Assembly: GCA_031761405.1 (NCBI GenBank)
Contig: JASEVX010000011.1
Span: forward strand, 39,704,876 to 39,768,875
Length of the DNA stretch: 64,000 bases
Source: Serripes groenlandicus
Taxonomy: Eukaryota; Mollusca; Bivalvia; Cardiida; Cardiidae
Direction of reading: 5' to 3'
Positions within the stretch are counted from its first letter, which is position 1, and each line of letters begins with the position of its first letter. Both the position numbers and the translations under genes were made by a program. Positions 51,795 through 63,798 of this stretch are shown here, piece by piece. The notes under the pieces are model-generated. The model worked only from the letters and a program-made list of their open reading frames with translations, made no database searches and was not told where the DNA came from.

Positions 51795-54700
51795 ATGGCG
51801 TCGATGACAAGTGGATTTTCACCGGCAATTTCAGCTGAAAGTATGTCTGATTTTACAAGACCTGACTGGCTTACGTCTGAATTAACTACTGGAGTAAGTA
51901 TTACATTATTTAAGGAAAATTATAGTTGTCACAAATTGATTGCATCTCTCCTATTTCGAATAATCCTTCCCAAATTGCAATATCTGAATTGTTTAGCTTT
52001 TTTAGTTTTTTGTGCTCGGCTTCAGAAATTTTCTAAGATCATCAAGCCTATAACAATTTATTTTTGTACGACAATTATTGTAGTCCAAATAATTTAGACT
52101 TTCGCATACTCGTTTTATCATGTTATCATTTGCCATAATAACCGACGTCTAAATCCCCTGTTGCTTTATTCGATCAGCATGATCAGACTTATTATTGTGT
52201 TTTCATCATTGACAACTATTGAAACTATCAAATAAATCAAATTTAACATTGAATTGAGTCTCAAAAATATGCAGCTTACCACTTTATCGCTTTAATCCAT
52301 GAAAATCAAAATCAAGACAAAAAAATGAAATTGTTAAAAAAAGATTAACGAAACACAACAGAGAGAGAGAGAACGATCATGTGATTTATCCAGAGGTGGG
52401 TAGTGAACCTTTTTTGTTTAGTTTTATTTGTTTTTATAATATTGGGATTTTATGCCGTTTTCAACATTATTTCAGTTATATCACGGAGACGGTTCACTTA
52501 TTCATGATCCCTGGGTAAACAAACCAGTACTAGGCTAGAAAATGTGCCTTGCCCAAGGGCACTCCACCATGACTGTAGTGCCACAACTGGGGATCGAACC
52601 CGGGACACCCGGCGTCAAATTCCCAACGCTAACAACTCGACCATGGCGGAATAATCTTCACAGTAAAATTATTATTGAGAGCTTATTACATCATAGAGTT
52701 TGGGGGCCAAATTAGGTTTTCTGAAAAGCAGTGTCACATTAATTTGCATGCTTCTGTCTTTGTCAGAATTTCTATAGAAAAATTAAAACTCCGTTATGCC
52801 ATTATATCACATGTCATAATAGTCATCATAACTGCATTCATCAAGTTAATTTTAAATACATTTCTGAGGCCAGTGTCATAGTATCCTTTCCTTTTTCGAC
52901 CTCGGTAAGTCGCCATCCGGCATAACAAAGGGAAAATGTTTACTCCGAAAACATAGCACTCGGTGTTCAATAGGATAAAATACTAGATAAGTCATTGTTA
53001 GGCTTTGTGACAATTTGAGTTCTAAATTGTTTTATTGTTTCTTTCAGACAACCATTGCTGCTATTGAATTTGAAGGAGGAGTTATCATTGGTGCTGATTC
53101 GAGAACAACCTCAGGGTAAGAAGATGTCATCATGAATATGAGTTCACAGGCGTCCGAGTTTTCAAATGTGAACATTTGGAAATTCCCACAGAAGACCGTG
53201 TTAACTATAAATTATGGCCTATCTACATGGTATTATATAAAAAGAATAATTATTAAGTATTGAATACTCGAAATATGTGTACAATCCATTAGTATTATAG
53301 TGTATGAACCAGATAGAGAGGCTATTTATAGTAACAAAGTTCCAAATTTTCTCATGTATAAGAAAACATTTCTGTCATTATTTATTTTAGCGTATGAACC
53401 ATATTACATGACTTGTATATAGAGCTAGACTATCAATTTTGTAGGTCTTGTGTTTTTCCAAATTTTCTCTGAAAACTCTGACACCTGTGATCAAAACTGT
53501 TCCCATATATCTCGGGGTCCTAGACAAGGAATAAACTAGTCTTTAGTCTTCACCCAGACAATATCGCTGATCAGTTATTACTTAGTTAATTATTAACTCT
53601 TTCCCACTTGTAAACACATTTTGACGCATCTGCGTTAGCAGACTCTTGAAAATATTGTGGCAAAAGAAGAAATTACTCATAAAAAGAAGCTTCCCCTTTT
53701 GCAACAATGTTTCCTATTCATTGTATTCAATAATTATATTTTAAAGTTTTAGAGATTTTCTATAATCTTGCCTTGATATATTTTTAAAGTTGTCTGCTGC
53801 AGATTATTATTTTGACTGCATAGCATCTATAGGACTTTAGGTTCAAATAAGGATTTTTGAACATGACATGCATATATGTCTTATCTAGTACTTTTGCCAA
53901 ATTGAATACGTGTTAAGGATAACCTATTACTTAAAGTGGAAAAAATTGTGGCAAAAGGAGAAATTGCTTGTTTTTAGCAATTTCTTCTTTTGTCACTGTT
54001 TTCAAAAAGCTGTCTGCTGCAGAGGTGCCAGAAAGCGTCTTTATGGGGGAAAGGGTTAAACAAATTTTATAATTTTAGACAATTTATGCTTGTAAAATGT
54101 ACCAGTATATTATATTGATGAAATGTTGTTGTTTTGTTACAGTGCCTACATTGCGAATAGAGTGACAGACAAGTTGACCAAGGTTACAGATTACATCTAT
54201 TGCTGCAGATCTGGTTCAGCTGCGGACACGCAGGCTGTTGCAGATTTGGTCAATTATTATCTCAACTTTTACAAGTAAGTCTGGCCTCCTGACAAGCCAA
54301 CAATGGTATTTCATTAAATCCTCTTTTAAATGATTAAAACTCCAAAACCATTGTTTTTGCTACTTTGGCAAGGCCGAAATAAGCAGTAGAACAATATTTT
54401 CCCGCAGTTATTTACTATTACTATTACTCATTTAAATCCATATTATGAGTACTAAAAAGGAATTTAATTGGGAAACGGTTCTTATGACTACTGCTACCTA
54501 CAACATGGAGTTTGGATGGTGAATGATGATTTAAGGATTTGACCTTCTTTACCTTTTATCTAGAGTTCTGAGTACTAAACAGTTGCCTTAACCCTTTCCC
54601 ACATCCAAGCATATCCAATCTAGGAGGGAGGATCATGCTAATTCTCACACTGTTTTGAATAATATATGGAAGGGGGCACATTTTTACATAGACGAGTATG

Positions 54701-57700
54701 GAAAAATGCCTAAATGTGTTCATAAAAACAATTTCCGGATAAAATTCTCCTCTTGTTTTTATAATCCTAGATTGGATGCTGCAAACATTCCTGAAGCAGA
54801 CTTCTTTGAAAAAAACATCAAAGAAAAAATATGGAAAATTTCCTTAAATGAAATAGAATTATTGAAAAGGGTTTAAAACATTCAAAAGTGCTCTGCTGCA
54901 CTGATGGTGTCTGTATGTTGGAAAGGGTTAGTGAGGCAATTCTTATGAGTACGCTTGTAAGACATAGGGCTTAATTGATATTCCTCTTTTTTTGACCTAG
55001 AGCTGTATGAATGGTCCAATCAAGATGCAGTTCTGCAACTTAAACACACTTTAATCTATGCCTACATGTATACATGTACATCAAATCTTAAGCAGACAAA
55101 TAACATGATTTTGAATTCATTAAGTAAAAAGTATGGTCAATCTTTATAATGAGAATTTAATTAATGAATAGACTTGAAAACATTGTGGCCAGTCGTTTGC
55201 TGCACATTCTTGAAATTGTGTCCACATGATGGACAGGGTTAACAGATTTCATGAATTATTTTTTTCTATTTGTATAAACTGTAAAACATTTACATTGTAT
55301 ACAAGAACTAGCGGGTTACATAGAAGATTTTAGGATAAGTGTAGAGATAGATCTATTTGTACATTCATGATATGGTCTTTTCAGAAGATTCGCCAAGCTG
55401 CAATAGCTCAGTAGGTAACAACAAGGCCTATCAATCCAGGGTCATTAGATTGAAACACACTCTTGTTTTTTCTCTCCGAGGATTAAAATAAGTCATTGTG
55501 ACTAGCTTCTTCCACCTATGGGCTAAATACTCTTATGTAGAACGGTAGATGGTTGCCCCTGGAAGAATGTTGTTCACATGTCTGATGAACTGGCTGCCAT
55601 GAAAAACTTGAAATGGTATTAATCACCAATTAATCAGTTTATGTCTGAAGATTCAGAGAGCTTTCTGTTGCTAATTGAGAAAACCGAACAGTGCATATCT
55701 AGATCGTAGTAGAGTTGTTTTTGGTCATGAATGTTTCCCAGCCTAGTACTGGGTCTGCCATTGATGGATCATGCATATATATGTCATAATGTGTACTGAT
55801 GCTGGGATACATCTGAAACACTGGTGAAAATGTAATATTTATTATACCAGAGATCTAGATAAGGGGCATTTTGCATGTTCTAAAGTCCTTATTTGACCTT
55901 ATAACCCTATGTTGTGGGTACTCAAATTAATCGTCATAATGAGACCATTCTTTTGAGTACCCACCTCATAGGGTTTGGTTGGATGATTAGAGAGATATTG
56001 TGGGGAAAAGAGCTGTATTCCCATCCTTATCTGGATCTCTTGTTATACAATGACAAATCAATGTACATGTATTTGTATATTTTTCATTTCAGAATGGAGC
56101 TAGGTGAAGAGCCCCTTGTAAAAACAGCAGCCAGTGTATTTAAAACAGTTTGTTACAACAACAGGGATAGTCTGTCAGCTGGTATATTAGTGGCCGGATG
56201 GGACAAACGTCTAGGAGGACAGGTAAGTCTACGATAATATAATAATAATGTGAGACACCAGGCACACACATCAAAGACTAAGGCGGGTCTGTGCATATGC
56301 ATAATCTTGCCAGAGTCTTTACTGTTTGTACACATGTTATACATGTACATGAGTCAAAATAGAGGTTGAAGAACTAGAAGTGTAACCCATCCTCCTGTGT
56401 CACACCCATTAACATTGTACCTTTATATGGTGACCCGGCCGGGTAGCTCAATTGGTAGCGTATCTGACTCGTGATCTGGAGGTCACGGGTTCGATACCCG
56501 GTTGCGGCGACATTCTTTCGGGCGATGTTTTCCATTGCCTCTCACCTCTGATCTATGTGAGAAAGTAGTCAGTGGCTTCGAAAGAATGTTGTGTAAGTAC
56601 TGGTGTGGGAAAGCCAGGAAAACATGGGTAGGTGCACTGACCGCCGTGATATGACCAAAGCTGTTGAAAGCGGCGTTAAACTCCAAACAAACAAACTTTA
56701 TATGGTGTCAAAATTGAGATTTTAGCATGGCTTGATTTTTGTCTTAAAAATGCCAATCTCAGTAAGACCATTTTTAGAGTACCCACATCATAGTATTTGG
56801 ATGTCAAATAATGATTTTGAGCAATAAAAGTTAAGTTGGTAAGGACAAAGGACATGAGTTTGAACCCCAACTGGGTCTTTCTAATTATTTAAAAGCCTCA
56901 TCACTAGCCTCATTTGTTTGTCACCAATGGGCTTTATTGTCAATGTGGGATGGCAGCTAGTAAATTGCTTGGGAAGAATTTTGTGTGGAGAGAGTACTGG
57001 TGAGAGAAAGCCAGGGAATACATAGTTAATTGAAATGGTCACCGTTATATAACTGTAATACTGCCGAACATAAGGTGAGACTCCAATCAACCTATCTTTG
57101 TAATGTCAATCTTTTCCCGCATATTTCAAATCTGTAGCAGACGGCATTGAAAATGTGCTAGACAAAACTGTGGAAAATCTATTTAAATGAAAGTATGATT
57201 ATGGAAAAGAGTTGAAAGCAGTATGGCAAAGTTTATCGGCTGCCGAGGTTTCAAAACCGATCTTTATATGGGAAAGAATTAACATGAAAATGCAATAAAA
57301 TACTTCAACATGCTTTTTGTTCACTTCAGGTATATACTATACCTTTAGGAGGCATGTTGACCCGACTGCCTGTTGCTATTGGTGGGTCAGGAAGTACTTA
57401 TCTCTACGGATACGTGGATGCCAACTATAAACCAGGCATGACCAAAGACGAATGCCTCAAGTTCATTTCTAATGGTAAATTGTTTAGTTTTAGTTTATTA
57501 GCTCACCTGAGCACAAAGTGCTAAAGCGCCCTATGTCCGATGTCCAGCGTGCATCTCAGTAACCAGTGGGTCAATTTGGGTGAAACTTTACAGAAAGCAT
57601 CCTCTCAATGATCTCACCAGAATTCCTTCAAATTTTTGGGATCCTTGCAGAATTCTGGTTTCCGTGGCAACCAAACAAGAAATAACTTTAAATTTCTTCT

Positions 57701-58778
57701 TCTCACACTGTTTTGCCGATGGTTATAGTAGAAACTTTAAAAATATTCTTCTCCAAGAGTGATAGGGTCAAAAAATATTGCCACCAGGGCTGTTTTGCCT
57801 TATATGCATATAGTCAAAACTTTTTAAAAAATCTTCTCCTCCGAAAGTGTCGGGCTAATTTCCAAATAATTTTATAGAAATGTTCCTTAGGTGCCATTCT
57901 ATCATATTTCTTCAAGCCATGTTGATTGGTTGAAAAACATGGCCACCAGGGGGCAGGGCTGTTTTGCCTTATATGGTTATAGCTAAATCTTTTAAAATCT
58001 TCTATTCTTAAAGCGTCTGGCAAATTTCCAAATTATTTTGTAGTTCTGTTCCTTGAGTAACCCTCTATCAGATTCCTTCAAGCTATGTTGATTCGTCAAA
58101 AATCATGGTCCTCTTCTCCAAAAATATCTGGTCAATTTCCAAATAGTTTTGCTGAAATGTTCCTTTTGTGACCCTCTACAAGAATACTTCTAAGCATGTT
58201 GGTTAGTAAAAAAAAAGTTATTATGGTAGGCATCCCAATCACATTGCATAATTCAGGTGAGCGATCCAGGGCCATCATGTCCCTCTTTTTTATTTTGTAT
58301 TGATTGTATAAACAAATTAATGTGTCACCTGCCGGCAAAATTGACCTTACAGGGATCACTTCTCTGTTGCTTATATTAAAACAAATGACTCTTCTTCACA
58401 TCATGTTCTGTAGCAAGATAAGTTGAGACTAAGCTAAGGAGGAATTAACTGGTCTTTTTCCCACAGCATCTTTTAACAAAACCCTTTGTTGTGGGTTCTG
58501 AAAAGAAACATATTGATGGCTGATTAGACAATTCTGTTAAGTACCCACAGTGTCAAGTTCAAAGGTCAAATAAGGATCTTCTGACCAGAAATATGCACCA
58601 TATCGGAGTTTTAATATGTTGATGAAATTTTGTGCAATTTCTTGCAGCAATTTCCCTGGCCATCAACAGAGACGGGAGCTCCGGAGGTGTGATACGCCTA
58701 GCCTGTATAACTAAAGATGGAACAGAGAGGTTCTTGTTAACAGGGGACCAGATTCCTAAGTTTTATGAAGATTCCTAA
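51795..58778 (+). CDS. PSMB6: Proteasome subunit beta type-6 (beta-1, caspase-like), six exons, complete
   Basis: Exons: 51795-51893, 53048-53115, 54143-54274, 56093-56222, 57330-57474, 58648-58778. All are GT-AG with matching phases; the product is 234 residues (human about 239). The beta-1 subunit of the 20S core cleaves after acidic residues. The propeptide (1-33) ends SELTTG, followed by the catalytic Thr1 ([11 protein letters not shown]), and intron 1 falls exactly between Gly-1 and Thr1. In mature numbering Asp17 (GADSR), Lys33 (VTDK), Arg45 (CCR, the S1 residue for acidic substrates), and the DGSSGG motif with Asp166/Ser169 are all present, so it should be active. The C-terminus is IPKFYEDS, and the stop lies in a short tandem repeat. 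The gene stands alone; upstream are two mobile elements, and its introns are rich in MITEs and SINEs. Confidence 0.95.
52445..52655 (-). mobile_element. SINE pair on the minus strand in PSMB6 intron 1
   Basis: GCCGTTTTCAACATTATTTC plus AGTTATATCACGG is an inverse S1 tail. It is joined directly to an inverse S2 copy: TTCATGATCCCTGGGTAAAC, GCCCAAGGGCACTCCACCAT, then GGATCGAACCCGGGACACC as B box and GCTAACAACTCGACCATGG as A box. Confidence 0.7.
53590..53815 (+). mobile_element. Family A MITE in PSMB6 intron 2
   Basis: TTAACTCTTTCCCACTTGTA, AAGAAGAAATTACTCATAAA and GTTGTCTGCTGCAGATT are present. The right terminal block is replaced by a partial family C copy (about 53815-53892). Confidence 0.6.
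53910..54060 (-). mobile_element. Family A MITE, left end missing
   Basis: Starts inside the family at GGATAACCTATTACTTAAAG and ends TATGGGGGAAAGGGTTAA, with GGAGAAATTGCTTGTTTTTA centre. Confidence 0.7.
54425..54575 (+). mobile_element. Family C MITE, diverged
   Basis: AGTACTAAAAAGGAATTTAA, ACTACTGCTACCTACAACAT and CTTTTATCTAGAGTTCTGAG trace the family. A second fragment lies at 54940-55010. Confidence 0.5.
54590..54930 (+). mobile_element. Family A-like element with extra internal sequence
   Basis: CTTAACCCTTTCCCACATCC at the left and GTATGTTGGAAAGGGTTAG at the right, 340 bp apart. The middle has a 73-codon ORF without recognisable motifs, which may be foreign sequence carried between MITE ends. 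Confidence 0.5.
55395..55640 (+). mobile_element. SINE S1, diverged
   Basis: CAATAGCTCAGTAGGTAACA and TATCAATCCAGGGTCATTAG recall the S1 head; CACCTATGGGCTAAATAC and GAACTGGCTGCCATGAAA follow in S1 order. Confidence 0.6.
55850..56045 (+). mobile_element. Family C hairpin MITE, full copy next to PSMB6 exon 4
   Basis: GATCTAGATAAGGGGCATTT, AACCCTATGTTGTGGGTACT, inverse AGTACCCACCTCATAGGGTT, and CCTTATCTGGATCTCTTG end. It closes 48 bp before the exon. Confidence 0.75.
56431..56695 (+). mobile_element. SINE S1 with well-kept tRNA-like head
   Basis: GGGTAGCTCAATTGGTAGCG (A box) and GGTCACGGGTTCGATACCC (B box) are near perfect. The acceptor stem halves do not pair, and the S1 body and tail follow (CCGCCGTGATATGACCAAAG, GCGGCGTTAAACTCCAAAC). 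Confidence 0.75.
56825..57095 (+). mobile_element. SINE S1, head degraded
   Basis: ACATGAGTTTGAACCCCAAC (B box), CACCAATGGGCTTTATTGTC and AATTGCTTGGGAAGAATTTT mark the body. The tail is diverged. A family C fragment precedes it (AGTACCCACATCATAGTATT). Confidence 0.6.
57106..57282. mobile_element. Family A MITE, old, before PSMB6 exon 5
   Basis: ATCTTTTCCCGCATATTTC, CTGTAGCAGACGGCATTG, and the end ATATGGGAAAGAATTAAC. The centre still has ATCTATTTAAATGAAAGTA, an intact version of the internal TTAA at which 31453-31913 was hit. Confidence 0.5.
57497..58290 (-). repeat. Molluscan repeat block, PSMB6 intron 5
   Basis: Begins TTAGCTCACCTGAGCACAAA and contains inverse units of the 3884-4975 array (CTTCAAGCCATGTTGATTGG, ATTTCCAAATAATTTT), ending AGGTGAGCGATCCAGGGCC. 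The intron also has a family C copy at 58430-58620. Confidence 0.7.
58430..58620 (+). mobile_element. Family C MITE before PSMB6 exon 6
   Basis: ACTAAGCTAAGGAGGAATTA, AAACCCTTTGTTGTGGGTTC, inverse AGTACCCACAGTGTCAAG. The hairpin is weakened by substitutions. Confidence 0.6.
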
Positions 58779-58811
58779 ATGTTTTGTGAAGATTCCTAAA
58801 TGTTTTGTGAT
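58752..58811 (+). repeat. About 20-bp triplication across the PSMB6 stop codon
   Basis: ATTCCTAAGTTTTATGAAG, then ATTCCTAAATGTTTTGTGAA, then ATTCCTAAATGTTTTGTGAT. The first copy codes for IPKFYED; the stop TAA lies in the second copy, read in another frame. Confidence 0.75.
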
Positions 58812-58957
58812 CAAAGACTTTCACATGTTTGTACTATAAATTTGTCATTAATTTGATTTATAAACATGAAAGAGAAATTCTCATTCAATAAGTGCTCTCA
58901 TGTAATTCTTTCTAGGTGTTTTGAAACTGTATGTCATGCTTTTCATATACTGATGTG

Positions 58958-59164
58958 TTAACCCTTTCCCTCATACAGAAAAATTGAAAACATCTAGACA
59001 AACTTGAAAAATTCTAGAAACTAAATTATAACTTGAATTGAGTAGAAAACTTTTTGACAGGATAGGAAATTGTCTTTATTAGCATCTTTTTCCTTTTGCC
59101 ACAATTTTTTCAAAAGTTGTCTGCTGCAAATGTGTCGGAATTTGTCTGCAAGTTGGAAAGGGTA
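58958..59164. mobile_element. Family A MITE downstream of PSMB6
   Basis: TTAACCCTTTCCCTCATACA, AAACATCTAGACAAACTTG, TTCCTTTTGCCACAAT, and AAGTTGGAAAGGGTAAA. From 59165 to 59754 only a weak family C trace (about 59390-59420) and no gene. Confidence 0.6.
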
Positions 59165-59754
59165 AATAAGATTTTTTATGAAAAGAAAAGTTCATCCATA
59201 AGTGCTAACAGGCGATTTAAGATTTTTTATATGCTGTAGATTTCATTTGCTTTCAAAGATGATATTTTAAATACAAGCAGTCTCCGATATAAGCCATATA
59301 TTTGATATGATGGAAAGGGAAACACGGGAATAAATTTGATTTTGTTAAAATAAAAAAAGGGAATTGATGGACACTATATCTCTTATTTCCCAAACCAAAC
59401 CCAATGTTAAGGGTACTCAAAATGTTTGTCTCATTGTCGGCATTTAAACAATCAATATAATTATAAAAGACCAAGTGTTTGACTATAATGGTGTTTTTCA
59501 ACCTACCTTCCTTTAGTACATTTCATCTCAGCAGATTAATATTTTTAAACCTAACAGTTTCATTTTGTGTTGGTAATTGAACAATAGCACTTAAAATAAA
59601 ATTATACATGGTAAACACAATCTTTTTTTCATTTTCCTTTAAAATACTTGTGTTAAAAGCATTTTGTTGCAAGCAAGTATTTGTCTGATGACCTATGAAA
59701 ATATGAATGTTGTATAAACGATTACAATGTGTAAAAAGAAGTTATTTCTCTCTG

Positions 59755-60475
59755 TGTGTATTTTGCCTTAATATATGGCTATAGTGAAAACTTAAAAAAT
59801 CTTCTCCTCAGAAAAAGTCAGGCCGATTTTCAAATAATTTTGTAGAAATATTCCTTGGATGACCCTCTATCAGATTCCTTCAAGCCATGTTGATTGGTCG
59901 AAAAAACATGGCCGCCAGGGGGGCGGGGCTATTTTGCGTTATATGGCTATAGTGAAAACTTTAAAAATCTTCTCCTCCGAAAGTGTCAGGCCGATTTTCA
60001 AATAATTTTGTAGAAATGTTCCTTGGATGACCCTCTATCAGATTCCTTCAAGCCAACTTGATTGGTCGAAAAACATTTGCCGCCAGATGGGTGGGGCTTT
60101 TTGCCTTATATGGCTATAGTGAAAACTTAAAAAATCTTCTTCTCTGAAAGTGTCAGGCCGATTTTCAAATAATTTTGTAGAAAAGTTTCTTAAGTGACCC
60201 ACTTTGAGATTACTTCAAGCCATGTTGATTGGTCAATAAACATGGCCGCCAGTGGGCAAGGCTATCTTGCATTATATGGCTATAGTGAAAACTTAAAAAA
60301 TCTTCTCAACCAGAAGTGTCAGGCCGATTTTCAAATAATTTTGTAGAAATGTTCTTAGGGTGACCCTCTATCAGATTCCTTCAAGCCAAGTTGATTGGTC
60401 TGAAACTATGGCCGCCAGGGGGCGGGGCATATATAGCTAAAGTGAATCCAGGGCCATCATGGCCCTCTTGTTTTC
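59755..60475 (-). repeat. Tandem array, inverse copy of the 3884-4975 repeat
   Basis: About four units with TTGATTGGTCGAAAAACATG, GGCCGCCAGGGGGCGGGGC and CCGATTTTCAAATAATTTTG, ending GGCCATCATGGCCCTCTTGT. The units are more alike than at 57497. Confidence 0.75.
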
Positions 60476-60485
60476 TTATTTGTTC

Positions 60486-62600
60486 TTCCCGCCTATACGA
60501 CATGAAGACACATGGGTATCACTTCTTCATAGTCTATCTGTCTTTGTGTCTGTGCTAGTGCTTTGTTTCCTGCCTATACGATAGGAAGACACATGGGTAT
60601 CACTTCTTCATAGTCTATCGGTCTGTGCTAGTGCTGTGTTTCCTGCCTATACGATAGGAAGACACATGGGTATCACTTCTTCATAGTCTATCTGTCTTTG
60701 TGTCTGTGCTAGTGCTGTGTTTCCTGCCTATACGATAGGAAGACACATGGGTATCACTTCTTCATAGTCTATCGGTCTGTGCTAGTGCTGTGTTTCCTGC
60801 CTATACGATAGGAAGACACATGGGTATCACTTCTTCATAGTCTATCTGTCTTTGTGTCTGTGCTAGTGCTGTGTTTCCTGCCTATACGATAGGAAGACAC
60901 ATGGGTATCACTTCTTCATAGTCTATCTGTCTTTGTGTCTGTGCTAGTGCTGTGTTTCCTGCCTATACGATAGGAAGACACATGGGTATCACTTCTTCAT
61001 AGTCTATCTGTCTTTGTGTCTGTGCTAGTGCTGTGTTTCCTGCCTATACGATAGGAAGACACATGGGTATCACTTCTTCATAGTCTATCGGTCTTTGTGT
61101 CTGTGCTAGTGCTGTGTTTCCTGCCTATACGATAGGAAGACACATGGGTATCACTTCTTCATAGTCTATCGGTCTTTGTGTCTGTGCTAGTGCTGTGTTT
61201 CCTGCCTATACGATAGGAAGACACATGGGTATCACTTCTTCATAGTCTATCGGTCTTTGTGTCTGTGCTAGTGCTGTGTTTCCTGCCTATACGATAGGAA
61301 GACACATGGGTATCACTTCTTCATAGTCTATCGGTCTTTGTGTCTGTGCTAGTGCTGTGTTTCCTGCCTATACGATAGGAAGACACATGGGTATCACTTC
61401 TTCATAGTCTATCGGTCTTTGTGTCTGTGCTAGTGCTGTGTTTCCTGCCTATACGATAGGAAGACACATGGGTATCACTTCTTCATAGTCTATCTGTCTT
61501 TGTGTCTGTGCTAGTGCTGTGTTTCCTGCCTATACGATAGGAAGACACATGGGTATCACTTCTTCATAGTCTTTCGGTCTTTGTGTCTGTGCTAGTGCTG
61601 TGTTTCCTGCCTATACGATAGGAAGACACATGGGTATCACTTCTTCATAGTCTATCGGTCTTTGTGTCTGTGCTAGTGCTGTGTTTCCTGCCTATACGAT
61701 AGGAAGACACATGGGTATCACTTCTTCATAGTCTATCTGTCTTTGTGTCTGTGCTAGTGCTGTGTTTCCTGCCTATACGATAGGAAGACACATGGGTATC
61801 ACTTCTTCATAGTCTTTCGGTCTTTGTGTCTGTGCTAGTGCTGTGTTTCCTGCCTATACGATAGGAAGACACATGGGTATCACTTCTTCATAGTCTATCG
61901 GTCTTTGTGTCTGTGCTAGTGCTGTGTTTCCTGACTATACGATAGGAAGACACATGGGTATCACTTCTTCATAGTCTATCTGTCTTTGTGTTTCCTGCCT
62001 ATACGATAGGAAGACACATGGGTATCACTTCTTCATAGTCTATCTGTCTTTGTGTCTGTGCTAGTGCTGTGTTTCCTGCCTATACGATAGGAAGACACAT
62101 GGGTATCACTTCTTCATAGTCTATCTGTCTGTGCTAGTGCTGTGTTTCCTGCCTATAAGATAGGAAGACACATGGGTATCACTTCTTTATAGTCTATCTG
62201 TCTTTGTGTCTGTGCTAGTGCTGTGTTTCCTGCCTATAAGATAGGGAGACACATGAGTATCACTTCCTCTTAGTATGTCTGTCTTTGTGTCGCCTGCCTA
62301 TAAGACCGGGAGACACATGGGTATCACTTCTTCTTAGCCTGTCTGACTTTGTATCGCTGCTAGTTTGTGCTGCTGGCCTATTACACAGGAAGACACATGG
62401 GTATCTCTTCTTATTATTCTGCCTGTATTTATGTCGCCTGATGTCTGTGCCTGTTTGTGTCTATAAGACATGGAGACACATGGGTTTCTTTTCTTCTTAG
62501 TATGTCTGTCTTTGTATCATTGTTAGTTTGTGTCGCCCACTTATAAGACAGGGAGACACATGGATATCACTTCTCCTTCGTCTATCTATCTTTGTGTCTG
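60486..62600 (+). repeat. 81-bp satellite, about 27 units
   Basis: The unit holds CCTGCCTATACGATAGGAAG, ACACATGGGTATCACTTCTT, CATAGTCTATCGGTCTTTGT and GTCTGTGCTAGTGCTGTGT. Most units are 81 bp; a few early and late ones are 73 bp (CTTTGTGT missing). The central units are almost identical, differing mainly at TATCGG/TATCTG/TTTCGG, while the last five or six (from about 62140) decay. CCTATACGATAGG is a small inverted repeat in each unit. Confidence 0.9.
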
Positions 62601-62949
62601 TGCTAGTTTTTAGCAACTACAGAATGAATCTTATGGGAAGCTTCATTGCAAAGATGATAATTGCTTATTGGCCAGTTTAGATTCAACATTTTTAGTAGAC
62701 TCGTGGCACTGTGATATTTTAGATCATGTTTATGTGTGTGGGCTTTTTCTCAGCAACTATGGCTCATATTAAATTAGATTCAGTGCTAAGAAGAGATCTA
62801 AATACTTGACTTATTCAGATTTTTAAAAAGCACAGTTATGTCCCTTTGATACCTTTGGTTTGTGTCCGTTCTATTTCTCATTATGATTACATCCAATAAA
62901 ATTATATAGGAAGCCTCCGAACCAACTGATGATATCAAGTTAACTGTTT

Positions 62950-63125
62950 AAATGTAATTGTGTTTTAGGCCGCTTTCAACATTATTTCAGTTATATAACA
63001 ACATTTTCTGGGTAAATTACCAACTACTACCAGTATGATTAATTCTCGACATCGACGTATCGGACTTAATGATAGCGCGTCGGCCTCTTGTACCATAGGT
63101 CCCTGGTTCGAATCCAGTGATGACT
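62950..63125. mobile_element. SINE fragments, opposed
   Basis: GGCCGCTTTCAACATTATTT with CAGTTATATAACA is an inverse S1 tail. After it TAGCGCGTCGGCCTCTTGTA and CCCTGGTTCGAATCCAGTG form a plus-strand tRNA-like piece. Between 62601 and 62949 nothing is recognised. Confidence 0.5.
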
Positions 63126-63617
63126 GGGATCTGCCTAATATAAGCTTAAAGCTTGTTTTGCAATCGATGTAAAATAAATAAGTTAGTCTAAAACTAAGAA
63201 GGGAAGCCTTTTGTTAAAGTTTTGAACTTTCCTTGGTATTCATTGTTTTCCCTTTTTGCGGCCAGCTTACTTGTACAACAAAGTGACGCTATGAGGAACA
63301 TCGATTGCGAAACAAGCTTTAAGCTTCTATTAATCACTCTCAATGTCTGCTTCGATGAGACATAACCGGTACTCGCTCCATTGGTGTCGAAAATACCGGA
63401 AGGCCGAACCCGTTCCTTTGAACACTTATATAAAGATGCTTCACTTTGCTCGGTTAACTGACGAAGATCGGACAAGGCAGCAGTATTGGCTACTCTACTC
63501 CCGTTGCAATGTCCCGAATGTCAATTTTCCTGCACCATCAATCACATAGGAGCCAGTCCATGGGAAAAGGTACTAGTTGGCTTTCGTTGATGATGTAGAT
63601 CTACACTGCCCCTTCAG

Positions 63618-63798
63618 TACTTTGCGTAATGTATCGACCCTGATAAGCATGCGCAGTCCGCACAGGCTAATCGGGGCCGACATATTCAAAATCCACAGGA
63701 TGCGAAAAGCGTCTGTCCAGGTTAGCATGCGTAGAATGATCCGGATCGATACTTTACACAGAGTCCACAATGTTGGTTTTCACGTGGAACGGCTCATA
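63618..63798 (+). mobile_element. Family B MITE, 5'-truncated
   Basis: Starts inside the family at TACTTTGCGTAATGTATCGA and ends TTTTCACGTGGAACGGCTCA. The sequence between 63126 and 63617 contains no gene I can support. Confidence 0.65.

Noticed and set aside
56431..56506. Functional tRNA gene
   Set aside because: A and B boxes are good, but the acceptor stem halves do not pair and a SINE body follows. The same holds for 29408-29479 and 38432-38510.
60486..62600. CRISPR-like or coding repeat
   Set aside because: The 81-bp units have no spacers, stops occur in the frames, and unit lengths vary by 8 bp.
63194..63475. A 93-residue ORF on the minus strand
   Set aside because: It overlaps sequence shared with 46600-46900 (CATCGATTG.GAAACAAGC), so it is repeat-derived, and it has no recognisable motif.
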